Source: Actinotalea endophytica
Lineage (GTDB): Bacteria; Actinomycetota; Actinomycetes; Actinomycetales; Cellulomonadaceae
DNA length: 64,000 nt
Direction: 5' to 3'
NCBI RefSeq assembly: GCF_025717005.1
Contig: NZ_JAOVZU010000001.1
Span: 487,091-551,090, forward strand
In this document: positions 1 through 8,297 of the stretch, piece by piece
How positions within the stretch are numbered: the first letter of the stretch is position 1
How the letters are laid out: the number at the start of each line of letters is the position of its first letter
The notes under the pieces: generated by a model
The model's input: the letters and a program-made list of their open reading frames with translations, nothing else
Told to the model about the DNA's origin: nothing
Databases searched by the model: none
Translations under genes and position numbers: made by a program

Positions 1-120
1 TTCCCGTGGTCGGCGCTCGTCGTCGGAGCCGCCGCTGTGGGCGCCGGCCTCCTGATCGGCGGGATGTCGCGGCACCACGCCCCGGTGATGCCGGTCCCGG
101 TCGAGCCGGCGACGCCCTAG
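1..120 (+). CDS. C-terminal end of a membrane protein (partial)
   Basis: An open frame enters from the left edge and ends in TAG at 118-120. The 39 visible residues hold one hydrophobic segment (Ala/Val/Gly/Leu-rich, about residues 4-21) followed by a short Pro/Val-rich tail. The family cannot be told from so little. Its stop overlaps the stop of the convergent acyltransferase gene by two bases. Confidence 0.5.
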   Translation, partial: FPWSALVVGAAAVGAGLLIGGMSRHHAPVMPVPVEPATP

Positions 121-2324
121 CCGCCGTCCGCCGTCCGCGCGAGCGCAGCATCCAGCGCCGGCTCCACCACCGGCCGCAGCGAGCGCGAGAACGTCGCGGT
201 GAGGTGGCCGTGGTCGAACATCGCGATCGCGTTCCCGATCACGCCGTGGCAGACCTCGTCGTCGCACAGCAGGTCGGTGACATCGAGCAGCTCGACCCGC
301 CCTGACGTGTCCGCACCCGCCGCGAGCGCCAACGGGTCCACCTCGACCCCGTCAGCGCGCGGCGTCGTGCAGTCCTGCGACGGTGACGCCGCGACACAGT
401 CCGGCACCGGCCCCGGGAAGTTCGGGGTGTCGCGGATCACCAGCACCGCTGACCCCGCGGACGTGAACGTGTCGAGCTCCCGCGCGTACGCCTCCTGCGC
501 GGCGGTGTCCTCCTCGGCCCTCGGCACGTCCGCGAGGTGCTGATCGGTGCGGGACGACATGACCACCAGGTCGTACCCACCGGAGATCACCTGGTCGCGC
601 ACCCAGGCGTTCCAGTCCGAGCACCCCTGGGTCGCGGCGGGGTCGGGGAACGACAGGTCCACGTCCACGGGGTAGCAGACCGAGCTGAGGTACGTGGTGA
701 TCTGCCAGCCGCGATCCCCGGCGACGGCCTCGACCGGCGGGAACCAGTGCCCGGCGTGCGAGTTGCCGACCAGGGCAACGCGGACCGTCGCGTCGTCCGG
801 CCCGTAGGAGCAGGTCTTCCGGGTCTCGTAGGGCTGGTCGTTCCAGCAGTCGTCGGCGTACAGCCGGGGCTTGTCCTCCGCGGCCTGGGCGGGCGTGGTC
901 CACAGCTCGCCGGCGAACGCCGTGCAGTCCGCGCCGGAGAGCAGCGCCGCCGCGGCGAAGCAGTCCGGGTGCGCGGCCGCTGCCTGCTCGGCCCGGGCAG
1001 CCTCGGCGTCGGCGCGGTCCGCGGACCAGACCTGCAGGAGCATCCCGGCCGCCACCCCCGCCGCGGTGCACGCCACCAGCACGCCCAGGGTCCCGAGCGC
1101 GGACCGGGTCAGCCGTGGCGACCGGCGCACCGGGTCCTCGACCCAGCGCTTGGTCACCCACGCCAGCCCGATCGACGCCAGCGCGACCCCGCCGAGCTCC
1201 CACCACGTCAGCGTGCGGTGCACCGCCGCCGGCACCAGCACGATCAACGGCCAGTGCCACAGGTACGTCGAGTACGACACGTCACCGAGCACCTGAGCGG
1301 GTCGCAGCCCCAGCACTCTTCCGGCCACCGAACGCGGCGACGCCTGGGCCGCGATCACCAGGGCCGTGCCGAGCGTCGGCAGCAGCGCGGCGGTGCCGGG
1401 GAAGGCCGTGGTCGAGGAGAACGTCAGGACCGCCACGAGCACCGCGACCAGACCGACCGCGGCCGCCACCCCGGCGGTGCGCTCCGGCAGCAACGGCCGG
1501 ATCGGACGCACCAGGCCGATCAGCGCGACCGTCCCGCCCAGTGCCAGCTCCCACATCCTGGTGGTCGTCACGTAGTACGCCGCCGCCGGGTCGATCGTGG
1601 TCAGGTGCGCCGACCACACGAGTGACGCGCCGAGCACGGCCACCACCACGACGGCCACCGCGGCGTGCACCGCCCGCGGGCGGGGCTCGTCCGCCGACGA
1701 GGTCACCACCTGCTCCGCGGCACCGCGCGCGGGCCGGCCACCCGCGACGCGACCATCCGCAGCCTCGCCGCCCGCGCGCCGCCGCGACCACCACGCGCCC
1801 GCCAGCACGGCCGCGCCGAGCAGCAGCGGCCACACGAGGTAGAACTGCTCCTCGACGGACAGCGACCAGTAGTGCCGCAGGGCGGTCGCCGTGCCCTCCG
1901 CGGCGAGGTAGTCGGTCGCGGTACGGGCGAGCGCCCAGTTCTGCACGTACAGCGCGGAGGTGACTGCCTCGGCGCCGGTCGTCGAGAGCTGGGTGCTCGG
2001 CAGCACCACGGCGCCCAGCGCGACGGTCACCACGATCACCAGGGCGGAGGCCGGCAGTAGGCGCCGGACCCGCCGGCCCCAGAACCGGCCCACCGCGCGC
2101 CAGGTCGTCGGCGGTTCGCGCAGCAGGTGCGCGGTGATCAGGTACCCGGAGATGACCAGGAACACGTCCACGCCCACGTAGCCGCCGCGCACCGCGCCCG
2201 GCCACAGGTGGTACGCCAGCACCGCCCCGACCGCGAGGGCGCGCAGACCCTGGATGTCCGGCCGGATGCCGCCGGCCCCGCGAGGCGACCGGGTCGTCTC
2301 CGGGGCAGGGGCGGTCGCGGTCAC
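117..2324 (-). CDS. Acyltransferase-3 family protein with C-terminal SGNH domain
   Basis: The 735-residue protein begins with the acyltransferase-3 signature (DIQGLRALAV, then GGYVGVDVFLVISGYLI) and carries about ten membrane segments up to residue ~430. The C-terminal third is a predicted extracellular SGNH hydrolase-like domain: GNSHAGHW at about residue 520 is the GDSH-type block, and FDHGHLT near the end supplies the Asp/His pair. Proteins of this OafA/YrhL type move acyl groups across the membrane and O-acetylate surface polysaccharide or peptidoglycan. A low-complexity Gly/Ala/Arg insert (about residues 175-215) lies in a loop. The natural acceptor cannot be told from sequence. Confidence 0.88.
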   Translation of the reverse strand: MTATAPAPETTRSPRGAGGIRPDIQGLRALAVGAVLAYHLWPGAVRGGYVGVDVFLVISGYLITAHLLREPPTTWRAVGRFWGRRVRRLLPASALVIVVTVALGAVVLPSTQLSTTGAEAVTSALYVQNWALARTATDYLAAEGTATALRHYWSLSVEEQFYLVWPLLLGAAVLAGAWWSRRRAGGEAADGRVAGGRPARGAAEQVVTSSADEPRPRAVHAAVAVVVVAVLGASLVWSAHLTTIDPAAAYYVTTTRMWELALGGTVALIGLVRPIRPLLPERTAGVAAAVGLVAVLVAVLTFSSTTAFPGTAALLPTLGTALVIAAQASPRSVAGRVLGLRPAQVLGDVSYSTYLWHWPLIVLVPAAVHRTLTWWELGGVALASIGLAWVTKRWVEDPVRRSPRLTRSALGTLGVLVACTAAGVAAGMLLQVWSADRADAEAARAEQAAAAHPDCFAAAALLSGADCTAFAGELWTTPAQAAEDKPRLYADDCWNDQPYETRKTCSYGPDDATVRVALVGNSHAGHWFPPVEAVAGDRGWQITTYLSSVCYPVDVDLSFPDPAATQGCSDWNAWVRDQVISGGYDLVVMSSRTDQHLADVPRAEEDTAAQEAYARELDTFTSAGSAVLVIRDTPNFPGPVPDCVAASPSQDCTTPRADGVEVDPLALAAGADTSGRVELLDVTDLLCDDEVCHGVIGNAIAMFDHGHLTATFSRSLRPVVEPALDAALARTADGG

Positions 2325-2357
2325 CGGGTCAGTATGCGGGCGCCGGCACCGCCATTC

Positions 2358-2492
2358 TCACCGCGACGCCGGCACGACGGTGGTCGCCGCAGGCTCGTCG
2401 GGAGGCTCGGCTGTCACCCACGCCGGGTGCAACGGGAGGAGGAGCAGCACCCCGATCACCAGGATGGCGGCGCGGCGCAGGCGTGCTTCCAC
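2358..2492 (-). CDS. Possible 44-residue exported or membrane peptide
   Basis: A GTG start at 2490-2492 is preceded by a GGGAGGG ribosome-site-like stretch (complement of 2496-2502). The peptide has the layout of a signal or anchor sequence: three basic residues, then a hydrophobic core (AAILVIGVLLLLP), then an acidic Pro-rich tail. It sits upstream of the acyltransferase on the same strand, 33 bases from its start codon, so it could be translated from the same message. No family is recognised and chance coding is possible. Confidence 0.35.
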   Translation of the reverse strand: MEARLRRAAILVIGVLLLLPLHPAWVTAEPPDEPAATTVVPASR

Positions 2493-2629
2493 GGGCCCTC
2501 CCTGGCGTGACCCCGGTCCGGACCGGGCGGCCGGTTCCGTCCGGCCGACCTGCTCATCGGTCGGCGACGGGCCGAGCTGAGGGAGCACGAGCCGGCTTGC
2601 GGCCGGGGGCCGGGTGCGACGATGGGTGG

Positions 2630-2992
2630 GTGGAGAGCTGGGTGCTGTGGCTGATCGGGGCGCTCGCGCTCGCGGCCGCAGTGGTCGTGGTCGACCGCCT
2701 GACCGCGGCCGGCGTGTTCGACCGCCGCGAGGACGCCCCGCGCGAGCGACGCTCCGGCGGCGCACCGATGAGCTCCGCGCTCGGCGCAGTCCTCGACTTC
2801 TACGACCCGTCGCACCGGCACCTCACCGAGGAGCAGCAGACCGAGAAGTCGATGACCGAGCAGAAGCCGGGCGAGGCGCCACCGCTGATCGACCTCGACT
2901 CGGGCGTCGCCGACCTGCGCGACACCGACCTGCGCGACACCGACCCGCGTGACGCCGATCCCGAGTGGACCTCACCCTCCGACGATCGGTGA
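2630..2992 (+). CDS. Small single-pass membrane protein, function unknown
   Basis: A GTG start at 2630 gives 120 residues: a hydrophobic segment at about residues 3-25 (VLWLIGALALAAAVVVVDRL), then a charged cytosolic-type tail. The tail ends in a short degenerate repeat, DLRDTDLRDTDPRDADPE, rich in Asp/Arg. The upstream frame continues open, but the residues before 2630 look non-coding. It converges on the DUF2231 gene and overlaps its 3' end by 21 bases. No known family recognised. Confidence 0.6.
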   Translation: MESWVLWLIGALALAAAVVVVDRLTAAGVFDRREDAPRERRSGGAPMSSALGAVLDFYDPSHRHLTEEQQTEKSMTEQKPGEAPPLIDLDSGVADLRDTDLRDTDPRDADPEWTSPSDDR

Positions 2993-3463
2993 CCACACCG
3001 CGGTCGCACCGGAGTGACCGGCCAGCACCACCGAGGTGAGCGACCCGAGCGCCATGACCACGGCGAGCACCATGGTCGTCAGCCGGAACCAGCGCGGCAC
3101 CTCGCCACCCTCCGGCCGGGCGAGCAGCGGCAGCCCCGACTCGCGCCACGTCCACCACGTCACCGCCAGCGCCGCGAGCCCGAGGCCGGCCGCCCACAGC
3201 GGCACCTGGCCGCCGAGCTCCATGTGCCGGCCGAGCGCCGCCGAACCGCTCACCCGGGTCGCCAGCCGCTCGCCGGACTCCTTGGCCACCACGGTCATCA
3301 CGAACGCGCCGCCGGTGAGCAGCAACGGCAGCCACGCCGACCAGCGCCGGAACCGTGGCCAGAGCGCGGCACCGGCCACCACGAGGGCAGCGGCCGGCAG
3401 CAGCACCACGGCGGCGTGCACGACCAGCGGGTGCAGGGGAAGTCCGGCGATGGTGTCGAACAT
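2972..3463 (-). CDS. DUF2231-type four-helix membrane protein
   Basis: 163 residues with four hydrophobic helices. The N-terminal FDTIAGLPLHPLVVHAAVVLLP block, with its LHPLVVHA core, is characteristic of the DUF2231 family of small integral membrane proteins, sometimes found with cytochromes or electron carriers. The start ATG at 3461-3463 follows a GAGGAG ribosome site. The phosphatase gene lies immediately upstream on the same strand (19-base gap), so the two may be co-transcribed. Biochemical role unknown. Confidence 0.75.
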   Translation of the reverse strand: MFDTIAGLPLHPLVVHAAVVLLPAAALVVAGAALWPRFRRWSAWLPLLLTGGAFVMTVVAKESGERLATRVSGSAALGRHMELGGQVPLWAAGLGLAALAVTWWTWRESGLPLLARPEGGEVPRWFRLTTMVLAVVMALGSLTSVVLAGHSGATAVWSPIVGG

Positions 3464-3482
3464 GGTTCTCCTCGGGTCGGCG

Positions 3483-4079
3483 TCAGTCGTCGCTCGGGGC
3501 GGGGCCCTCGTTCCAGGACAGCACTGCGGGCACGTCGTGCTCGTGGCCGAGCCGGCTCACCGACGCCGCGGTGAGCACCAGCGCGGCTCCCGCCTCGGGC
3601 GGCAGGTGGAGCCACCGGGTGGCCAGCACGCGCAGCAGGTGCCCGTGCGCGACGAGCACCACATCGCCCTCGCCGAGCGCCGGCACGATCGCGGTCAGCA
3701 CGGCCGCGGCGCGCGCGGCGACGTCCTCGAGGCTCTCGCCGGGCGTGGCGCCGGGCACCACCCCGTGGCGGAACAGCGTCCAGTCGTCGCCGCGCCGCTC
3801 GCGGATCTCCGGCGTGGTCAACCCCTCGTAGCCGCCGTAGTCCCACTCGACCAGCCGGTCGTCGATCCGGGCGTCGAACCCGGCGAGCGCAGCGGTCTCG
3901 CGGGCGCGGGCCAGCGGGCTCGCGACCACCAGGACCGGCCGCAGGTCGGCCAGGCGATGCGCGAGGGCCGTGGCCTGGCGCCGGCCGGTCGCGGTGAGCG
4001 GCACGTCGGTGCGTCCGGTGTGCCGGCCGCTGCTGGACCACGCCGTCTCACCGTGGCGGACCAGGACGAGCATCCCCAT
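3483..4079 (-). CDS. Histidine phosphatase (phosphoglycerate mutase-like) family protein
   Basis: The N-terminal LVRHGET motif supplies the catalytic phospho-acceptor histidine; SPLARARETA, EWDYGGYEG and AHGHLLRVL follow in the order expected for the two-histidine phosphatase branch. At 198 residues it is a single compact domain. The glycolytic mutase is longer, so a broad-specificity or acid-phosphatase-type enzyme such as CobC/GpmB relatives is more likely. It lies between ApbE and the DUF2231 gene on one strand. Substrate cannot be told. Confidence 0.85.
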   Translation of the reverse strand: MGMLVLVRHGETAWSSSGRHTGRTDVPLTATGRRQATALAHRLADLRPVLVVASPLARARETAALAGFDARIDDRLVEWDYGGYEGLTTPEIRERRGDDWTLFRHGVVPGATPGESLEDVAARAAAVLTAIVPALGEGDVVLVAHGHLLRVLATRWLHLPPEAGAALVLTAASVSRLGHEHDVPAVLSWNEGPAPSDD

Positions 4080-4132
4080 GCGTCCTCGATCCGGGTGCGG
4101 GTCGACGCCTCGGGCAGGGTCCGGCGGGCTGC

Positions 4133-4963
4133 CTAGACCGGGTTGGCCCAGCGGTGCACGGTGCCGTCGGCGAGGACCAGCAGACCGCTGGTCCCGTGAA
4201 GAGTGGACACCCAGTCGACCGCGGACGCACCTCGGGCGACGGCCGCGGTGGCGAACACGTCGGCCCAGATCAGCGACGGGCCGACCACCGTGGCGGAGAC
4301 CACCTCGTTCACCTGCTCACCGCTGAACGGGTCGCGGATGTGCGTGCCGCGGGCCGCGGTGCCGGACGTCGCGACGGCGCCGTCGACCACCGGCACGGTG
4401 GCCAGCACCGTCGACCGGTCGCGCGGGTCCTCGATCCCGATCTGCCACGGCCGGCCGTCCGGCGCGGGCCGCAGCAGGATGTCGCCGCCCGCGCCGATCG
4501 CGTAGCCGAGGCCGGGCACGCGGTCCAGCCTCGTCGCGGCGAGGGCCACGCCCCAGGTCTTCGTCAGGCCGGTCGGGTCCCACAGGCCGTCGGCCCGCGA
4601 GTGCCATGCGTCGAACCAGCCGTCGGTGCGCTCCAGCGCCGTGTGGCACAGCCGCTCGACCTCACGCACCTGCGGGTGGGCGTCGGCGAGGTCCAGCTCG
4701 CCCCGCTGCACCCGGCAGACCTCGGAGTCCGGCAGGAACGGGCTGAACCGGGCCTCGACGGCGCGCAGGTCGTCGAACAGGTCGGCCACGGCCGCCGCCA
4801 CGACGTCGTCGTGGGCGCGCTCACCGCGCACGTGCACCGAGATCGGCATGCTCATGATCTGCTCGACCCATGCGCGGTGCGGCAAGGCGTCGACCTGCTC
4901 GTCGCCGGTCCGCTGCGACACGACCTTGGCCTGCCCGGCCGTGCCGACCGTCGCGGCGCTCAC
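4133..4963 (-). CDS. apbE: FAD:protein FMN transferase (ApbE family)
   Basis: ApbE transfers FMN from FAD to a Ser/Thr side chain of a target protein, outside the cytoplasmic membrane. The 276-residue protein shows the family layout: MSMPISVHV early, FSPFLPDSEV, the flavin-binding GAGGDILL at about residue 157, and the Mg-binding WADVFATAAVA near residue 245. No clear signal peptide is visible, which is usual for some actinobacterial members. It is the last gene of the reductase/FMN-binding/ApbE operon; its start overlaps the stop of its presumed substrate by four bases (4960-4963), which fits coupled translation. Confidence 0.9.
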   Translation of the reverse strand: MSAATVGTAGQAKVVSQRTGDEQVDALPHRAWVEQIMSMPISVHVRGERAHDDVVAAAVADLFDDLRAVEARFSPFLPDSEVCRVQRGELDLADAHPQVREVERLCHTALERTDGWFDAWHSRADGLWDPTGLTKTWGVALAATRLDRVPGLGYAIGAGGDILLRPAPDGRPWQIGIEDPRDRSTVLATVPVVDGAVATSGTAARGTHIRDPFSGEQVNEVVSATVVGPSLIWADVFATAAVARGASAVDWVSTLHGTSGLLVLADGTVHRWANPV

Positions 4964-5427
4964 AGGCCCGCCTGGTCGATCGCGTCCTGCAGGGACTGGA
5001 TGTAGCCGTAGCTGGTGAACGTCGCACCACTGATCATCTGGATCTGCGCACTTCCTGCCTGGACCGCCTCGGCGTTCAGCCGCGGGATCGCGTAGGCGTT
5101 GATCTGCTGGTCCTGTCGGCTCCCGCGGGGGTACTCGGTCGCCTGGGCGTCGGTGATCTTGCCGTCGGTCACGGTGATCTGGACGGTCACCCCGCCGTAG
5201 CGGGTCTGCGCGGACGCACCGGTGTAGGTCGCGGTGGCCGGCTGCGCGGACGGGGTCGTCGTGGTCGTGCCGCCGCCGGACGAGCTCGTCGAGCCGGTCG
5301 TCGTGCCCGTGCCCGTCGTGCCGGCCCCGGCTGCGGTGGCCGGTGTCCGGTTGAGGCTGGTCGGCCAGGAGAAGAGCAGCACGAGTCCGGTGATGGTGCT
5401 CGCTATCGCGATGACGATGCGACGCAT
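4960..5427 (-). CDS. Extracytoplasmic FMN-binding domain protein, presumed ApbE substrate
   Basis: 155 residues: a membrane anchor or signal segment at residues 4-20, a Thr/Ser/Gly-rich linker (about 28-60), then an FMN-binding domain. SGATFTS at residues 133-139 is the flavinylation motif of the NqrC/RnfG-type domain, in which a threonine receives FMN through a phosphoester. The start ATG (5425-5427) follows GAGGAG (complement of 5433-5438); longer upstream readings run into the reductase gene. Context between a membrane ferric-reductase-like protein and ApbE makes it the extracytoplasmic electron carrier of this operon. Confidence 0.9.
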   Translation of the reverse strand: MRRIVIAIASTITGLVLLFSWPTSLNRTPATAAGAGTTGTGTTTGSTSSSGGGTTTTTPSAQPATATYTGASAQTRYGGVTVQITVTDGKITDAQATEYPRGSRQDQQINAYAIPRLNAEAVQAGSAQIQMISGATFTSYGYIQSLQDAIDQAGL

Positions 5428-5440
5428 GGCGTCTCCTCGA

Positions 5441-6910
5441 CTACCAGGTGAAGTTCTCGGCGTGCAGTGCGGTCTTCGGCACGCCGGCGGCGTGCAGGTC
5501 GGCGGCGACGGCCTCGACCCACGGGCCGGTGCCGCAGACGTACACGTCGGCCGACGCGAGGTTCGGGACCATCCGCTGGACGGCCTCGGTGCCAGGCATG
5601 TGGCCGTGCTTGCGCGGCAGCCACGCGGTGCCGCTGGTGCTGCGCGGGCCGACCAGGTCGACGACCTGCAGGGCGCCGATCCGGACCAGGTGGTCGACAT
5701 CGGCCTGCATGGGCGCGTCCTGCGACGAGCGCAGCCGACGGATCATGATCGCCGGGCCGTTGGTGAGCCGGCCGGCGAGCACGGCCTCCTGGGCCAGGGC
5801 GACCAGGGGTGCCAGGCCGAGGCCGGAACCGACCAGCACGAGGTTCGGACGGGTCCGCACCTGGGGGTGCAGCCGGCCGTAGGGGCCCTCGATCATGACG
5901 CGGGTGCCCTCGCGCATCCGGGCGATCCGCTCGCCGTCGTCGCCCGTGACGCCCATCGTGACGCGCAGGCCGTGCGTGGTCGGCGCGGCGGACAGCGACA
6001 GCGGGTGCGCCCGGGTCCATCCCGGGCCGGTGACGAACCGGAAGACGAAGAACTGGCCGGCGGAGACCTCGAGCTCCTCCAGGTGCGGGCCGTTCATGGT
6101 GATGGTGACCGCGCCCCGACCGTCCGGGACCACCGAGGTGACCCGCAGCCTCTGACGCGACGACAGCCGCAGCGGGACGATCACCCGGTAGACGATCACG
6201 GCGAGCATCACCAGGGCGTAGCTGCCCCACCAGTAGACGGTGGCCCAGGTGGAGAACAGGAAGTCGGTGCCGGTCCACAGCTGGTGCGGGAGCGCGAGGC
6301 CCGCGCCGAGGTAGGCGTACAGGTGCAGCAGGTGCCACGACTCGTAGCGGAGCTTCTTGCGGGCGACCCGCATCGAGGTGACCGCGACCATGATCAGCAG
6401 CGCGGTGCCGGCGAAGGCGATGAGCATGCCGGGCGCCGTGGTGACCAGCGACCAGAACTCGTAGAACACGTTCCAGCTGTCGAGCATCGAGTAGCCGATG
6501 GTCTGCAGCACGATGTGCACGACCATCAGCCAGATCGACGTGAACCCGACCCAGCGGTGCCAGCGGGTCAGCCGGTCCTGGCCGATCGACCGCTCGATGA
6601 ACGGCACCCGGGCCATCGCCAGCACCTGCAGCAGCAGCAGGTCGGACGCGAACAGTGCGGACAGGCGGCCGAGCGAGTTGATCGCGCTCGCCGCACCGGA
6701 CGTGAGGTCCTGCACGCCACCGTTGCGCACCCACAGCACGAGGACGATGGTCATGGACGCCCACACCACGAGGCCGACGGCGTCTGTCCACCAGCGGCGC
6801 AGCACGGGCGGGCGGAGGCGGAGCATCGCCGCGGACGCGCCGCGCGGGGCCGCCGAGGCGGGAGCTGCAGACGCGCTGGGCGCGGTGGCAACCGGGTTCA
6901 TGCCGTTCAC
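5441..6910 (-). CDS. Ferric-reductase-like membrane flavoprotein (FRE/NOX-type)
   Basis: 489 residues. The first half has about six membrane helices with paired histidines suited to heme b (RWHRWVGF, MVVHIVLQ, YESWHLLHLYAYLG). The second half is a ferredoxin-reductase-type module: FFVFRFVTG for FAD, GPYGRLHPQ, LVLVGSGLGLAPL for NAD(P), and a CGTGPW motif near the C-terminus. This fits electron transfer from cytosolic NAD(P)H through flavin and heme to the outer face of the membrane. GTG at 6910 and ATG at 6901 are both possible starts. It is the first gene of a tight operon with the FMN-binding protein (13-base gap) and ApbE. Confidence 0.88.
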   Translation of the reverse strand: MNGMNPVATAPSASAAPASAAPRGASAAMLRLRPPVLRRWWTDAVGLVVWASMTIVLVLWVRNGGVQDLTSGAASAINSLGRLSALFASDLLLLQVLAMARVPFIERSIGQDRLTRWHRWVGFTSIWLMVVHIVLQTIGYSMLDSWNVFYEFWSLVTTAPGMLIAFAGTALLIMVAVTSMRVARKKLRYESWHLLHLYAYLGAGLALPHQLWTGTDFLFSTWATVYWWGSYALVMLAVIVYRVIVPLRLSSRQRLRVTSVVPDGRGAVTITMNGPHLEELEVSAGQFFVFRFVTGPGWTRAHPLSLSAAPTTHGLRVTMGVTGDDGERIARMREGTRVMIEGPYGRLHPQVRTRPNLVLVGSGLGLAPLVALAQEAVLAGRLTNGPAIMIRRLRSSQDAPMQADVDHLVRIGALQVVDLVGPRSTSGTAWLPRKHGHMPGTEAVQRMVPNLASADVYVCGTGPWVEAVAADLHAAGVPKTALHAENFTW

Positions 6911-7032
6911 GATCCCGAACCAACCTGAGTGCTTCCTGAATGCTGCCTAGGGAGCGACTGGCATTTCCTGTGCCGGGCCGGTGCCCCGCTCGGCCGTCCG
7001 GGCGAGGTGGCGGACGGAGGGCCGGGCTGCGT

Positions 7033-7038
7033 TACCCT
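7033..7038 (+). promoter_or_regulatory. -10 box of the SRP RNA
   Basis: TACCCT at 7033-7038 is followed by six bases and then the predicted 5' end of the SRP RNA at about 7045. No convincing -35 box is visible. Confidence 0.45.
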
Positions 7039-7044
7039 GGTGGC

Positions 7045-7135
7045 AGACCCCTCGTACGGCGTCATCTCGCTGAACCCCCCCAGGGCCGGAAGGCAGCAAG
7101 GGCAGGCGGGCTCTGGCGGGTGTGCGAGGGGTCCT
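7045..7135 (+). ncRNA. ffs: Signal recognition particle RNA, small (4.5S-like) type
   Basis: The RNA component of the particle that targets membrane proteins. The hallmark apical domain GGGCCGGAAGGCAGCAAGGGC at about 7083-7103, with its GGAA tetraloop and the GCAG/AGCA internal loop, is unmistakable. The ends pair: GACCCCTCG (7046-7054) with CGAGGGGTC (7125-7133), giving a hairpin of about 90 nt, the usual length. Exact ends are estimated from the pairing and the upstream -10 box. Confidence 0.95.
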
Positions 7136-7150
7136 TGCATGCCCGCGCGG

Positions 7151-7582
7151 TCATCGGGCGGGGGACCGCAGCGCGAGCCGGGTCGACGTCTGGGCGGCGC
7201 CGGCCTCGGACTTGAGCCGTCGGACGAACGTGTCCAGCCCGGCAGCGTCCGGCACCACCGCGTGCACCAGGTAGTCGTAGGGGCCGGTGACGTGCGCGGC
7301 GTCGAGGATCTCCGGGAAGCCCGCGAGCAGCCGGTTCGCCTCGTCGTTGCTCACGCCCTCACGCATCCGTACGTCGACGAAGACCTCGAGGCCGGTCCGC
7401 GCGGCCGGCGACGACGGGCCGCGCCGCACGGTGAAGCCGGCGATCACACCCTCGGCCTGGAGTCGGCGGACCCGCGCGGCCGCAGCGTTCGCCGACAGCC
7501 CCGCGCGGGCACCGAGCTCGCGGAACGGCAACCGCGCATCTGCGGTCAGCTCACGGAGGATCAGCTCGTCAGTGGCGTCCAC
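7151..7582 (-). CDS. Lrp/AsnC family transcriptional regulator
   Basis: 143 residues with an N-terminal AsnC-type helix-turn-helix (residues ~4-50, DELILRELTADARLPFRELGARAGLSANAAAARVRRL) and a C-terminal RAM ligand-binding domain with the TGPYDYLV motif. The start is GTG at 7580-7582. It is divergent from a LysE-type exporter 79 bases away, the usual arrangement of an amino-acid-sensing regulator and the exporter it controls. The effector amino acid is unknown. Confidence 0.9.
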   Translation of the reverse strand: MDATDELILRELTADARLPFRELGARAGLSANAAAARVRRLQAEGVIAGFTVRRGPSSPAARTGLEVFVDVRMREGVSNDEANRLLAGFPEILDAAHVTGPYDYLVHAVVPDAAGLDTFVRRLKSEAGAAQTSTRLALRSPAR

Positions 7583-7661
7583 ACGGCGATGCTCTCAGTG
7601 GCGCGGCGTGTTCCGCAGCGGACCTCTGGCCTGAACCCGCCCGTGCCGGGACACTCCTGGC

Positions 7662-8297
7662 ATGCCCGATCTCGTCGCCGCCCTGCTGGTCGGGGTCGTC
7701 GCGGGCCTGGGCGTCGCGGTGCCCCTGGGTGCGGTCGGCGTACTGCTGCTGCGCACCGGGATCGTCGACGGGTGGCGCGTCGCCGCGTCCGCGGCGCTGG
7801 GCGTCGCCTCGGTCGATCTCGCCTACGCCGCGGTGGCGACCGTGGCCGGCTCGGCGGTGGTCGTGGTGCTCGCCGGGCGCGAGCACACGGTGCGGCTGGT
7901 CGGCGCCGTGGTCCTCGTCCTGCTGGCGGGCCGTGGCCTGTGGGGTGCGTGGCGGGCCCGTCGATCACCCGTCGGCCCCGACGCGGCCGTGGTTCGGCCG
8001 GCTGCGGCCGGGGTGCGTCGCACCTGGGCGCGGTTCGTCGGGCTCACCGCGTTGAACCCGCTGACCGTCGTCTACTTCGCGGTCGTCGCCGCGGGCCTGG
8101 CCACCCGCTGGGTAGGTGTCGGCGAGCGGGTGACCTTCGTGATCGGCGTGGGGGTGGCGTCGGCGGCCTGGCAGCTGGTGCTGGCGGGCGTCGGCGCGTA
8201 CGCCGGGGCGAAGGCCGGGCCGGGCACCCGCCTGGCCCTCGGCGTCGCCGGCGACCTCGTCGTGCTCGGGCTGGCCGTCGCGCTCGCGCTGAGCTGA
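7662..8297 (+). CDS. LysE/RhtB-family amino-acid exporter
   Basis: 211 residues, mostly hydrophobic, about six membrane helices. The N-terminal GVVAGLGVAVPLGAVGVLLLRTGI corresponds to the LysE signature with its conserved Pro/Gly, and GLTALNPLTVVYF is the second conserved block. Such proteins export lysine, arginine, threonine or similar amino acids. The divergent Lrp-type gene is its likely regulator. Substrate not predictable. Confidence 0.85.
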   Translation: MPDLVAALLVGVVAGLGVAVPLGAVGVLLLRTGIVDGWRVAASAALGVASVDLAYAAVATVAGSAVVVVLAGREHTVRLVGAVVLVLLAGRGLWGAWRARRSPVGPDAAVVRPAAAGVRRTWARFVGLTALNPLTVVYFAVVAAGLATRWVGVGERVTFVIGVGVASAAWQLVLAGVGAYAGAKAGPGTRLALGVAGDLVVLGLAVALALS

